A stretch of DNA of 10,242 nucleotides from Thermoplasmata archaeon (GCA_015522885.1 WALJ01000015.1:1-10242), one strand, 5' to 3'. Counted from the first letter of the stretch, positions 1 to 5,664 are shown. The notes: generated by a model from the letters alone, not told the origin. Program-made: numbers and translations.

Positions 1-2
1 AA

Positions 3-12
3 ACTTTAAGTA
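3..12 (+). promoter_or_regulatory. Putative TATA box of truncated ATPase gene
   Basis: The sequence actttaagta lies about 25 nt before the ATG at 34, and no Shine-Dalgarno sequence precedes that ATG. This spacing fits a leaderless archaeal transcript. A similar element, actttaaata, precedes the recombinase gene. The window starts here, so the upstream BRE cannot be fully judged. Confidence 0.4.
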
Positions 13-33
13 GAAAGCCTGCGTATTGGTTTC

Positions 34-375
34 ATGAACGGGCAGTATATCAGAGAGGCCGTACTCGACCAGAAGGAGGAGAGAGAACGGATATTGGGCG
101 GAAAAATGGTGAGAAGGGAAGCGCTCGACCACTGGAGCAAATTCGTTGATTCGGATATCGTGAAAGTGGCTACAGGTGTAAGGCGCTCCGGTAAAACCGT
201 ATTTTCGCATCTTCTACTCGAAGGAAGGGACATGGCCTTCGTGAACTTCGACGATGAAAGGCTGGCATTTCTGAGGAAAGAAGAGCTGAACTCCGTTGTC
301 AAGGCCCTCTATGAGGTCCACGGGGATTTCAAATATCTCCTTCCTCTGACTGGTAGTCGCGAGAGAATTCCGTAG
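34..375 (+). pseudogene. 5' fragment of archaeal AAA-type ATPase, truncated
   Basis: The reading frame encodes 113 residues. It resembles the N-terminus of archaeal P-loop ATPases of the AAA_14/DUF4143-like type: an amphipathic start (IREAVLDQKEE), a Walker A motif GVRRSGKT at about residues 48-55, then FVNFDDERL, which is typical just after the P-loop in this family. Family members are usually about 400 residues or more. Here similarity stops after GDFKYLL, where a Walker B segment of the LDEIQN type would be expected. The last residues (PLTGSRERIP) are read from the adjacent repeat beginning near 343-354. Walker B, sensor and C-terminal domains are missing, so ATPase activity is very unlikely. 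I infer that insertion of, or recombination at, the repeat removed the 3' part. The family assignment is from recalled similarity and is fairly secure; the exact subfamily is not. Confidence 0.7.
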
Positions 376-561
376 GGGTCTCACGACTATTACTCCTTTT
401 CAGGAGTAAGCTCGGAGCTGTCGCTCCTCCCATGTCCTTCCATAAGGAAGGCAAACTCGGAACTATCGTTCCTCGTTAAGCCTCTTCTTAGAAGAGAGCA
501 AAGTGACATGACAAGAACTCTTTCCACAAATCGTAAGTTAACAAAGTCAGGTCGGCGACTA
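354..561. repeat. 208-bp hairpin-rich element with 7-bp terminal inverted repeats
   Basis: The segment begins tagtcgc and ends gcgacta, a perfect 7-bp inverted repeat. Its left end forms a hairpin (agtcgcgaga paired with tctcacgact, one mismatch). The middle holds a periodic hairpin array (391-496), and the right end is the 40-bp repeat found again at 8989-9028. It follows directly on the truncated ATPase coding sequence. No ORF resembling a transposase is present, so at most it is a non-autonomous (MITE-like) element. No clear target duplication is visible, so the boundaries are tentative. Confidence 0.45.
391..496. repeat. Array of alternating hairpins with 45-bp period
   Basis: Three strong hairpins lie at 391-408 (tactcc/ggagta, 6-nt loop), 436-451 (ccttcc/ggaagg, 4-nt loop) and 482-496 (ctcttc/gaagag, 3-nt loop), spaced about 45 bp apart. 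Between them are two smaller hairpins at 414-427 (ggag-ctgtcg-ctcc) and 459-472 (ggaa-ctatcg-ttcc), exactly 45 bp apart. Their fourth base pair changes from G-C to A-T with pairing kept. No coding function is apparent. Confidence 0.55.
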
Positions 562-564
562 TAA
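525..564 (+). repeat. 40-bp dispersed repeat, copy 1
   Basis: This segment matches 8989-9028 in the same orientation at 38 of 40 positions (differences at 533 and 561). Its core contains aagttaacaaagtcaggtcg. Weaker similarity extends left to about 503. In both places it is intergenic and forms one end of a palindrome-rich stretch. Confidence 0.85.
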
Positions 565-566
565 GC

Positions 567-576
567 AAATAAAAAG
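567..576 (-). terminator. T-rich terminator of the RPA-like gene
   Basis: On the minus strand the sequence reads gctttttatttg about 60 nt past the stop of the OB-fold gene. This fits the oligo-T signals used by archaeal RNA polymerase. No strong hairpin is attached. Confidence 0.4.
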
Positions 577-634
577 CTTTATTAATAGTTTTCATTTATA
601 AAGTGCTTAAATCTAGATATGCTATTTACAAATA

Positions 635-1120
635 TCACCTTATCTGCAACATCTCGCCTTCCACCTCCACCCACAGTGAGCTCCACTTGCTTAGAGATAT
701 CTCAGTGCCGTAATCACCGTTCTTCACCTTTCCGTTTATTATTCTTATCTTCATGCCTTTTTCTATTTTCTCCCCCAGGGCTGTGTCCCTGTTCCAGAGA
801 ACAAGCCGGCATGTACCCGTTTCGTCGGATATTGTCAAATGCAGCACTTTGCCGCTCCTGCCCTTCCGGGTGGTAAATTCCTTCAAAGAACCTATGCTCT
901 CCACACGGGCTTCTATAATGGAATTTTCACCGCTTCTGAGGGAGGATATGCTGCTTATCCGCATTTCATTCCTTCCCAACTCCGCCGCTACCAACCTGGC
1001 CGCGCTCTCCTGACTCAGCAGTCCCTCCGAGCCCTCAATCTTTTCTTTTATCCTCTTCTCAAACTCACTTCTTGATATGATGTCCGCCACGGATGTATAG
1101 TATTTTTCCGGGATGCTCAT
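635..1120 (-). CDS. RPA-like single-stranded DNA-binding protein with one OB fold
   Basis: The protein has 161 residues. Residues about 1-50 (KYYTSVADII, then LLSQESAARLVAAELG) resemble the helical N-terminal region of euryarchaeal RPA/replication factor A proteins. Residues about 66-145 form one OB fold: ARVESIGSLKEFTTRKGRSG, then the typical strand pair VLHLTISDETGTCRLVLWN. Archaeal RPA large subunits often carry several OB folds and a zinc finger; this one has a single OB fold and no cysteine cluster, so it is a short form. The likely role is binding single-stranded DNA in replication or repair, inferred from the family. The ATG at 1120 lacks a good Shine-Dalgarno sequence; the upstream gtgg is weak, so a leaderless or short-leader mRNA is possible. 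Its neighbours are a truncated ATPase and an intergenic palindrome region, so context adds little. Confidence 0.8.
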   Translation of the reverse strand: MSIPEKYYTSVADIISRSEFEKRIKEKIEGSEGLLSQESAARLVAAELGRNEMRISSISSLRSGENSIIEARVESIGSLKEFTTRKGRSGKVLHLTISDETGTCRLVLWNRDTALGEKIEKGMKIRIINGKVKNGDYGTEISLSKWSSLWVEVEGEMLQIR

Positions 1121-1169
1121 GTACCCACATACCGAAAGATGTAAAAGGAATTTGCTATGTTAACAAAAA

Positions 1170-1178
1170 CCTGATAAT
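1170..1178 (-). promoter_or_regulatory. Possible TATA box of the RPA-like gene
   Basis: The AT-rich stretch read on the minus strand as ttatttatta lies about 50 nt upstream of the ATG at 1120. A second, weaker candidate (cttttaca, near 1142-1149) sits about 25 nt upstream and would give a leaderless mRNA. The sequence alone cannot decide between them. Confidence 0.3.
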
Positions 1179-1257
1179 AAATAATATCATAAGAGAATAT
1201 CAGCAATTAATATCAAGTAAATATCTAATTTCGTTTCATGGATGCAGGAAAAAATGC

Positions 1258-1284
1258 GAAAAATCCTTCGGATTGTGATTTTTC
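1258..1284. repeat. Perfect 8-bp inverted repeat with nested hairpin
   Basis: Arms gaaaaatc (1258-1265) and gatttttc (1277-1284) are perfect complements, and a second hairpin (aatcc-ttc-ggatt, 1262-1274) overlaps them. It is one of three AAAATC/GATTTT-type palindromes in the 480-bp gene-free stretch before the recombinase gene. It could be a protein-binding site or a structured element. Confidence 0.5.
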
Positions 1285-1397
1285 ACTCGAAAGGTGTACA
1301 CTCCCGGAAACAAAAATGCCCTTTCGTAAGGATTTTCAAAATTCGTTTTTATCTTGTCACAGTTTATCATAATTGTCGAAGTGCTCGCTCACCCGAT

Positions 1398-1422
1398 GTC
1401 GCAAAATCTCCGATTTTACGAC
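1398..1422. repeat. dif-like palindrome upstream of the recombinase gene
   Basis: Arms gtcgcaaaat and attttacgac match as inverted repeats at 9 of 10 positions around a 5-bp centre, ctccg. This arm-centre-arm layout is the general form of tyrosine-recombinase core sites (11-6-11 bp for Xer/dif). A XerA-like recombinase begins about 200 bp downstream. I do not see the published archaeal dif consensus, so the role is inferred. Confidence 0.35.
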
Positions 1423-1449
1423 GCAATCTTTAAATAATGATGGCAAAAA

Positions 1450-1476
1450 ATGTCGGTATTTCTGAAAATGCGACAT
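1450..1476. repeat. 27-bp imperfect palindrome
   Basis: Arms atgtcggtatttc and gaaaatgcgacat pair at 10 of 13 positions around a single central base. The outer atgtcg/cgacat is perfect, and the ATGTCGCA end resembles the left arm of the palindrome at 1398-1422. It could be a recombinase or repressor site. Confidence 0.45.
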
Positions 1477-1555
1477 ATTTTGAAGGTTTGTAGATGGTGG
1501 AATACAGAGCGCAAAATATATTTGTATGACAGTTGTCGGACAGAGTAATAGAAAA

Positions 1556-1565
1556 CTTTAAATAG
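1556..1565 (+). promoter_or_regulatory. TATA box of the recombinase gene
   Basis: The sequence ctttaaatag, preceded by purine-rich gaaaa (BRE-like), sits about 55-60 nt before the ATG at 1619. The expected transcription start is near 1585-1590, inside the 11-bp iterons, so proteins bound to those would compete with initiation. Confidence 0.6.
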
Positions 1566-1577
1566 TATTGTTATATT

Positions 1578-1610
1578 GTCCGATTATAGTCTGACATTAG
1601 TCCGACAGAG
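1578..1610 (+). promoter_or_regulatory. Three tandem 11-bp iterons overlapping the transcription start
   Basis: Three direct repeats in perfect 11-bp register start at 1578 (gtccgattata), 1589 (gtctgacatta) and 1600 (gtccgacagag), consensus GTCYGAYWKWR-like. A further gtcggacagag lies upstream of the TATA box at 1535-1545, differing from the third iteron at one base. Helical-turn spacing across the predicted start site suggests an operator for autoregulation or a DNA-binding accessory factor. The function is inferred. Confidence 0.6.
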
Positions 1611-1618
1611 GGACATAA

Positions 1619-2167
1619 ATGAGAAAATACCTCAAAGAAAACGAACTGAGAGCGCTCCTCGAAGCCCCGGACAACCTGAGAGACCATCTGATACTCAGGG
1701 TTCTCTATGTAACGGGCATGAGGGTCGGCGAGCTTTGCGCTCTCCGTGTAGGCGATGTGGACCTCGAAGAAGAGAATATCACGATACAGAGGGCAAAGAG
1801 GCACAAGGAGGGGCGCATGGTCCCGATACCGGACAAACTGACCATAACACTGCTCAAACAGTTGATAATAGGTCATGGAAAGAAAGAGCCGCTTTTCAGG
1901 TCAAACAAGGGGGGATTCCTCTCGACAAGGCAGGTGGAAAGGATAGTTTACAAGTATGCGAGGCAGGCCGGAATAGACGAAGACAAGCGCCATCCCCATG
2001 TTTTGCGCCACACCCATGCCGTGATGGCCCTGCGCTCCGGGATAGACCTCCGCACTTTGCAACTCAACCTGGGGCATTCGAGCATAAACACAACAGCGAT
2101 CTATCTCACCATGGACATCGAGGAAAGGAGCAAGACTTACAGGGAACATGGGCTACCGGCAGTATAG
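1619..2167 (+). CDS. Minimal XerA/phage-integrase-type tyrosine recombinase
   Basis: The protein has 182 residues and is almost entirely a tyrosine-recombinase catalytic domain. The active-site set is complete: Arg35 in GMRVGELCAL, Lys60 or Lys63 in the QRAKRHK beta-hairpin, His127 and Arg130 in HPHVLRH, His153 in LGHSS and nucleophile Tyr162 in TTAIYL. It should cut and rejoin DNA through a 3'-phosphotyrosine. The roughly 90-residue N-terminal core-binding domain of XerA/XerD-like enzymes (about 280-300 residues) is missing, and the ATG at 1619 has a good site (agaggga), so this is not simply a mis-called start. Single-domain enzymes of this size occur in archaea; roles are mostly unknown. 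The upstream iterons and palindromes are candidate binding or recombination sites. It could serve a lost mobile element or act as a promoter-proximal switch; neither is shown. Confidence 0.88.
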   Translation: MRKYLKENELRALLEAPDNLRDHLILRVLYVTGMRVGELCALRVGDVDLEEENITIQRAKRHKEGRMVPIPDKLTITLLKQLIIGHGKKEPLFRSNKGGFLSTRQVERIVYKYARQAGIDEDKRHPHVLRHTHAVMALRSGIDLRTLQLNLGHSSINTTAIYLTMDIEERSKTYREHGLPAV

Positions 2168-2206
2168 CCCTATTTAGCTCTGTTTTTCAGTGTTTCTGCG
2201 ATAGGG
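2168..2206 (+). terminator. Possible terminator of the recombinase gene
   Basis: Directly after the TAG stop, ccctat (2168-2173) and ataggg (2201-2206) form a 6-bp inverted repeat enclosing T-rich tgtttttc. Archaeal termination depends mainly on T-tracts, so this is plausible but weak because the loop is long. Confidence 0.3.
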
Positions 2207-2274
2207 TTCTTTGCAGGTCCTAGGATTTTGTAAATATTTGCTATTTATTAGTATCTATAGAACAGTTATTTGTG

Positions 2275-2284
2275 CAAAAAATAG
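2275..2284 (-). terminator. T-tract terminator of the antiporter-FolC operon
   Basis: The minus strand reads ctattttttgc, with six consecutive T, about 30 nt beyond the FolC stop codon. No other gene follows on this strand before the convergent recombinase gene, so it is the natural end of this operon. Confidence 0.5.
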
Positions 2285-2312
2285 ATAAGAAATAACAACA
2301 GAATATTTTAGA

Positions 2313-3608
2313 TTATTTTCTATTAAAATTGACCTTGGATAACACATCCCCGAGAAGATAGATGGAACCCGTGACAACTACGGGACTGCCGTAAGAGATT
2401 GCTTCCTTCACGGCTTCTGCAGGTTTTCTAACGCATTTCACTTTACCGAATCTCCCGGTGATTTTTCTCAATTCCTCGATTTTCAGCGCTCTCTCGCTGT
2501 ATTCGGGCTCGGTTATGAGAGTTCTTAGAGCGCCTTTCATAAGTATCTCGGAAAATGCGGAGGCATCCTTATCCTCAAGCATGCCGAGAACGAGAGTGTA
2601 TTTCCCCCAGAGGCCCGTGTCTTCCAGAGCTCTCTTCAATGCCGTTGCGCCGGCCGGATTGTGTGCGGCATCCATTATCACGAGAGGATTGTCAGATACG
2701 ACCTCGAACCTTCCTTTCCAGACCGTCTTTTCGATACCCGAAATGATTGCACTCTTTTCCGGATATATTGCGTCGTTTCTCAGGAGTTCCGCCGCAGCGA
2801 CAGCCAGAGCAGCGTTCACGGCCTGATGCCTTCCTGCCAGAGGTACTGACAGAGAGTATTCGTCATATATTCCCGTAACCTCGGCCTTAACCCTGTGAAT
2901 ATCCGTAGAATGCACTTCCACATCGAAGTCTCTGGAGAGCGCAAAGACCTCGGCACCAACTTCATTTGCCCTTTTCTCGATTATTCCGAGAGTCTTTCCC
3001 TTTTCCCCTGTAACCACCTTCATTCCCTGTTTTATTATTCCCGCCTTTTCCGCGGCTATCTTCCCAAGGCTCTTTCCGAGGTGCTCCGTGTGGTCCATGC
3101 CTATGCTGGTTATGACCCCTGTTCCGAAGCCGGTTACATTCGTCGCATCGAGTCTTCCCCCCATGCCTGTCTCTATAACCCACGGGTCCGCACCCGCATT
3201 CCCGAAGTGTTCGAAGGCGATTGCGGTTACAACCTCAAAAAATGTCGGATAAATCCCTCTTTTGTTCAGAGCCTCAACGCTATTTCTGTACTTCTCGATG
3301 TAAGCCACGAGCCTGTCTCTTTCAATCGGTTCGAGGTCCACGGAGATTCTTTCCTCGAAATTCACGAGATGCGGAGAGGTGTATGTTCCGACCCTGTATC
3401 CTCCCTCCTTCAGTATGCTGGAGAGCATTGCGGCAACCGAGCCTTTTCCGTTGGTTCCGGCTATATGCACACCTCTCGCTCCGAGATGCGGGCTTCCCGA
3501 GATTTTCAGAAGTTCGCCTATATTGTCCAGACCAAGCTTTATTCCGAATTTCCCCAGAGAATAGAGGTATTCCAGAGCCTCATTGTAATCAGTCCTCAAT
3601 TTCCTCAC
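2313..3608 (-). CDS. folC: Folylpolyglutamate synthase / dihydrofolate synthase
   Basis: The protein has 431 residues, the usual length for FolC of the Mur-ligase superfamily. It joins glutamate to dihydropteroate and/or folates with ATP in the cytoplasm. Signatures: P-loop GTNGKGS at 51-57, the TSPHLV segment at 78-83, ETGMGGRLDATN at 146-157, MDHTEHLG at 171-178 followed by AEKAGI containing the usually carbamylated lysine (K188), GRHQAVNAALA near 259, and DAAHNPAG at 313-320, followed by the C-terminal glutamate-binding Rossmann-like domain. The start is GTG at 3608, lying inside the last codons of the antiporter gene (20-nt overlap), with ggag about 10 nt upstream; this implies translational coupling. 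In some archaea the natural acceptor may be a pterin other than folate, so the precise substrate is open. Confidence 0.92.
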   Translation of the reverse strand: MRKLRTDYNEALEYLYSLGKFGIKLGLDNIGELLKISGSPHLGARGVHIAGTNGKGSVAAMLSSILKEGGYRVGTYTSPHLVNFEERISVDLEPIERDRLVAYIEKYRNSVEALNKRGIYPTFFEVVTAIAFEHFGNAGADPWVIETGMGGRLDATNVTGFGTGVITSIGMDHTEHLGKSLGKIAAEKAGIIKQGMKVVTGEKGKTLGIIEKRANEVGAEVFALSRDFDVEVHSTDIHRVKAEVTGIYDEYSLSVPLAGRHQAVNAALAVAAAELLRNDAIYPEKSAIISGIEKTVWKGRFEVVSDNPLVIMDAAHNPAGATALKRALEDTGLWGKYTLVLGMLEDKDASAFSEILMKGALRTLITEPEYSERALKIEELRKITGRFGKVKCVRKPAEAVKEAISYGSPVVVTGSIYLLGDVLSKVNFNRK

Positions 3609-4803
3609 TCCACTGCTTCTCCGTATATGTGTAGAGTACAGGGGCGGCGATTATCGTTATCAGGACAAAGAGGATGAGTGCGGTGAATATGCTTGAGCTT
3701 ATGACCCCTTTATCGAGGGCATACTTGGCCAGTATCATTTCGAGCGCTCCCCTTCCGAGCATTGCCGTGCCTACGAGGAAAGAGGCCTTACCGCCGAAGC
3801 CCGAAAGCCATGCACCCAGACCGCAGCCGACATACTTTCCTATGAATCCGAGACCGACCAGTAAGCCTGTTATCGAGATTACGAGAACATAGTTCGTGGA
3901 ACTCATGGGGTTTGAGGAGAGTATGACACCCATGTATCCGAAGAATATCGGAGAGAATATCGCTTTCAGAGATGCACGAATATCATCCATCATATTGTTC
4001 CATGCGATTCTTCTTTTCAGCATCGGCCCGACCTGCGTCCCCCATTTTCCGATTATCAGGCCCGCTATGTATGCCCCTATCACCTCATGGAGCTCTACCA
4101 GCCTCGCAAAGATAGCAAAGGAAAAGGCCACAAGAAAAGTTGCGGTGAGTAAGAGCTTTTCGGAGCCCTCTTCGTTCCTTATGTGGTCGAAGCCTTTATC
4201 CAGTATTTTTGAGCCGATTGTGAGGGATATGAGCATGAAAAGAAATATCTTGATGCTGACAATGACGAGATAATCCGGTGTCAAAGGCGTATTTCCGAAA
4301 ACGGAGGATGCGACGATACCCAAAAGAAAGACGGCGAGGATGTCGTCAACAAAGCTGGCGCCCATAACCACCGATTTTAGTCTGGGATGGCCCGGTTTCA
4401 CGAAGATGCTGGCACAGATCTCTATCGCACTGTTGCTCATTATGGCTGCGAGAAATAGGGAGGTGCTCCAGTCAAAACCCAGAAGCATCAGAGGGAAATA
4501 TACCGCCAGAAATGTTGCAACCACTCCGAGGATGGCGATAAGGACGCTTCCCTTTATATTTCTCTTAAAGGATGAGAAATTGGTCTCCATACCCGCCACG
4601 AGCATTATCATGATTATTCCGAAATCGGCGAAGAGTTCCAGAGACTTGTTGGGATAGATTACGGAAAGAACCATTCCTCCGAGGATGAACCCCCCCAGAA
4701 CCTCACCTATCATCGACTGATACTCGTATTTTCTGAACAGAAAACCGAGAAGACGGCTGGCGAGAATCAGGATTATCAAAGAGGAAAGCACGCCTAGTTC
4801 CAT
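3589..4803 (-). CDS. CPA2-family Na+(K+)/H+ antiporter
   Basis: The protein has 404 residues and belongs to the Na+/H+ exchanger family (PF00999). It is hydrophobic throughout, consistent with about 12-13 membrane helices. The first helices carry SMIGEVLGGFILG, typical of KefB/NapA-like proteins. The transport-site motif FVDDILAVFL has adjacent aspartates at 153-154, the pair that marks electrogenic antiporters of the NapA type. There is no C-terminal TrkA-N/NAD-binding domain, so it is a bare membrane unit, unlike full-length KefB/KefC. Expected role: cation extrusion and pH control across the cell membrane. The ATG at 4803 is preceded by ggag about 10 nt upstream, and it heads an operon with folC. 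Substrate choice (Na+ or K+) cannot be read from the sequence. The pairing with folC looks incidental. Confidence 0.9.
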   Translation of the reverse strand: MELGVLSSLIILILASRLLGFLFRKYEYQSMIGEVLGGFILGGMVLSVIYPNKSLELFADFGIIMIMLVAGMETNFSSFKRNIKGSVLIAILGVVATFLAVYFPLMLLGFDWSTSLFLAAIMSNSAIEICASIFVKPGHPRLKSVVMGASFVDDILAVFLLGIVASSVFGNTPLTPDYLVIVSIKIFLFMLISLTIGSKILDKGFDHIRNEEGSEKLLLTATFLVAFSFAIFARLVELHEVIGAYIAGLIIGKWGTQVGPMLKRRIAWNNMMDDIRASLKAIFSPIFFGYMGVILSSNPMSSTNYVLVISITGLLVGLGFIGKYVGCGLGAWLSGFGGKASFLVGTAMLGRGALEMILAKYALDKGVISSSIFTALILFVLITIIAAPVLYTYTEKQWSEEIED

Positions 4804-4845
4804 TTCGAATCTCCGTATTCTTCCATCGAAGCTGCATCCGAAGGG

Positions 4846-4855
4846 GATTTATTAA
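4846..4855 (-). promoter_or_regulatory. TATA box of the antiporter-folC operon
   Basis: The minus strand reads acttaataaatcc about 45-50 nt upstream of the antiporter ATG. Transcription would start near 4825, leaving a leader of about 20 nt with the ggag site. Confidence 0.5.
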
Positions 4856-4926
4856 GTTTTCTGAGACTAAGGTATAGAAGCCATTACGCTTCCATAACTT
4901 TTTACAATTTTGAAGGCAAAGAGCTT

Positions 4927-5084
4927 ATGAGCAAGTTGCCAAAGCAGCTCAGAGCGATTGCAGAGAAACTCGGACCGAATCCAGACCTATTGCGCATAAA
5001 CCGGCGGAGTTGGAGTTTGAGATTTCCTTCTCATTTCATCACCAACCGAATAATCTCATCGCACAGCTCTTTTTATGTTTTTGA
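4927..5084 (+). pseudogene. Possible small decayed gene with a -1 frameshift
   Basis: From the ATG at 4927 the frame reads MSKLPKQLRAIAEKLGPNPD and continues to RIN, a credible helical start. After cgcataaa (4993-5000) the original frame becomes basic and low-quality, while the frame one base back continues smoothly as PAELEFEISFSFHHQPNNLI to a stop at 5082-5084. Restoring one A (giving RIKPAELEFEI) would make one ORF of about 53 residues. No clear Shine-Dalgarno sequence precedes it; gaagg is about 10 nt upstream. I do not recognise the protein. A sequencing deletion, a true pseudogene or chance are all possible. Confidence 0.35.
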
Positions 5085-5091
5085 GTGCTAA

Positions 5092-5160
5092 AGGCTATCG
5101 CCTGAACGGAGTGCGAACAGATAGAAAATCTTTTCCGGACCGCACACACCATAAAGATAG
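5092..5160. other. Gene-free spacer between small ORF and alba terminator
   Basis: Apart from the possible small gene at 4927-5084, the 4858-5162 interval holds only a short hairpin at 4877-4892 (gaagc-cattac-gcttc) resembling the 6-nt-loop hairpins of the tRNA region. I see no RNA gene or conserved ORF in this spacer. Confidence 0.4.
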
Positions 5161-5162
5161 GA

Positions 5163-5181
5163 TAAAAAATATAAAATAAAA
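5163..5181 (-). terminator. T-rich terminator of alba
   Basis: On the minus strand the sequence is ttttattttatattttttat, about 10-30 nt beyond the alba stop. Repeated T-tracts are the standard archaeal termination signal. The plus-strand reading (aggaggtg followed by ATG) looks like a ribosome site but leads only to a 20-codon ORF antisense to alba. Confidence 0.6.
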
Positions 5182-5191
5182 GGAGGTGGGT

Positions 5192-5464
5192 TTATGGTTT
5201 CTCGAGAAATATCTCGATGGAAGAAACGTTTGCTGTCCTTCCCTCTTCTTCTATAGCCTCTGTGGCTATCTCTATATTCTTTATTTTCGCATCGGGTACG
5301 AACCTGTTGCGAACTATCTCAGCCACATCTACCGCCCTGCTTATGGCTCTGCCTCTTGCTTTCACCACTACTTCTTTCGACCCACTGTTAAACTGGGTTA
5401 CCACTGCCAGCACATAGTTCATGGCAGGCTTGCGTCCTATGAATACCGTGTTTTCGTCTGTCAT
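5192..5464 (-). CDS. albA: Alba DNA/RNA-binding chromatin protein
   Basis: The protein has 90 residues, the standard Alba length (PF01918). It shows the conserved order: [17 protein letters not shown] (loop with the basic residues that contact nucleic acid; K12 occupies the region of the acetylated lysine of Sulfolobus Alba), then [36 protein letters not shown] and a C-terminal strand SSIEIFLEK. Alba dimers coat DNA and also bind RNA. The ATG at 5464 follows a strong site (aaaggaggta, 5472-5480), and a TATA box lies at 5512-5520. It is monocistronic, bounded downstream by a T-rich terminator. Two near-palindromes upstream (5544-5577) may control it. Confidence 0.95.
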   Translation of the reverse strand: MTDENTVFIGRKPAMNYVLAVVTQFNSGSKEVVVKARGRAISRAVDVAEIVRNRFVPDAKIKNIEIATEAIEEEGRTANVSSIEIFLEKP

Positions 5465-5511
5465 TTGTTATACCTCCTTTGTTTTGTTGGGAACTACACT
5501 AAGAGTAATGG

Positions 5512-5520
5512 CTATAAAAG
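5512..5520 (-). promoter_or_regulatory. TATA box of alba
   Basis: The minus strand reads attcttttatagcc. Start of transcription is expected near 5488, giving a leader of about 24 nt that contains the ggagg site. Purines just upstream (caaaa) could be the BRE. Confidence 0.6.
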
Positions 5521-5543
5521 AATTTTGGTCGGCTTTGCCTCAT

Positions 5544-5577
5544 TGTGTTATACACAGTTGAGCGACTGTGTTATACA
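5544..5577. promoter_or_regulatory. Tandem operator-like palindromes upstream of alba
   Basis: The sequence tgtgttatacaca (5544-5556) is a perfect inverted repeat around a 3-bp centre. Its first 11 bases, tgtgttataca, recur at 5567-5577, 23 bp away (about two helical turns). Both lie just upstream of the alba TATA/BRE, a usual place for an archaeal activator. They also overlap the end of the cysteine-rich mini-ORF. No regulator can be named. Confidence 0.45.
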
Positions 5578-5655
5578 GAGACATATGTCACAGTTACAGT
5601 CGGAGACATCATTCGTTTGGAAACTTATGTCTCTGACTATGCATTCTTCCATCAT
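5548..5655 (-). CDS. Possible cysteine-rich microprotein (35 aa)
   Basis: Two consecutive ATG codons (5655 and 5652) follow a good site, aggtgg, 7 nt upstream. The 35-residue product ends DCNCDICLCITQSLNCV and has six cysteines, with a dense CxCxxCxC group at residues 20-27 that would suit metal binding. It would be the last of three tiny ORFs behind a TATA box at 5881-5888; the preceding ORF ends only 9 nt before its ATG. Against it: part of the coding stretch (5597-5641) is a palindromic repeat also found at 8915-8959, so the ORF may be accidental. I do not recognise any family. Confidence 0.35.
   Translation of the reverse strand: MMEECIVRDISFQTNDVSDCNCDICLCITQSLNCV
5597..5641. repeat. 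45-bp palindromic repeat, copy 1
   Basis: Arms agtcggagacat and atgtctctgact form a 12-bp stem (one G-T) around a loop of about 18 nt. The same 45-bp unit occurs in inverted orientation at 8915-8959 with about six differences, nearly all in the loop. Conserved stems and a variable loop suggest a structural role, or mobility as a small palindromic element. Confidence 0.7.
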
Positions 5656-5664
5656 CGTTACCAC

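Noticed and set aside
391..496. CRISPR array
   Set aside because: Period and hairpins are suggestive, but there are only two or three units, the repeats are not near-identical, there are no unique spacers of constant length and no cas gene is nearby.
2895..3677. 260-codon plus-strand ORF
   Set aside because: It lies opposite folC, which has full family motifs. The plus-strand product has no domain, and no promoter or ribosome site fits.
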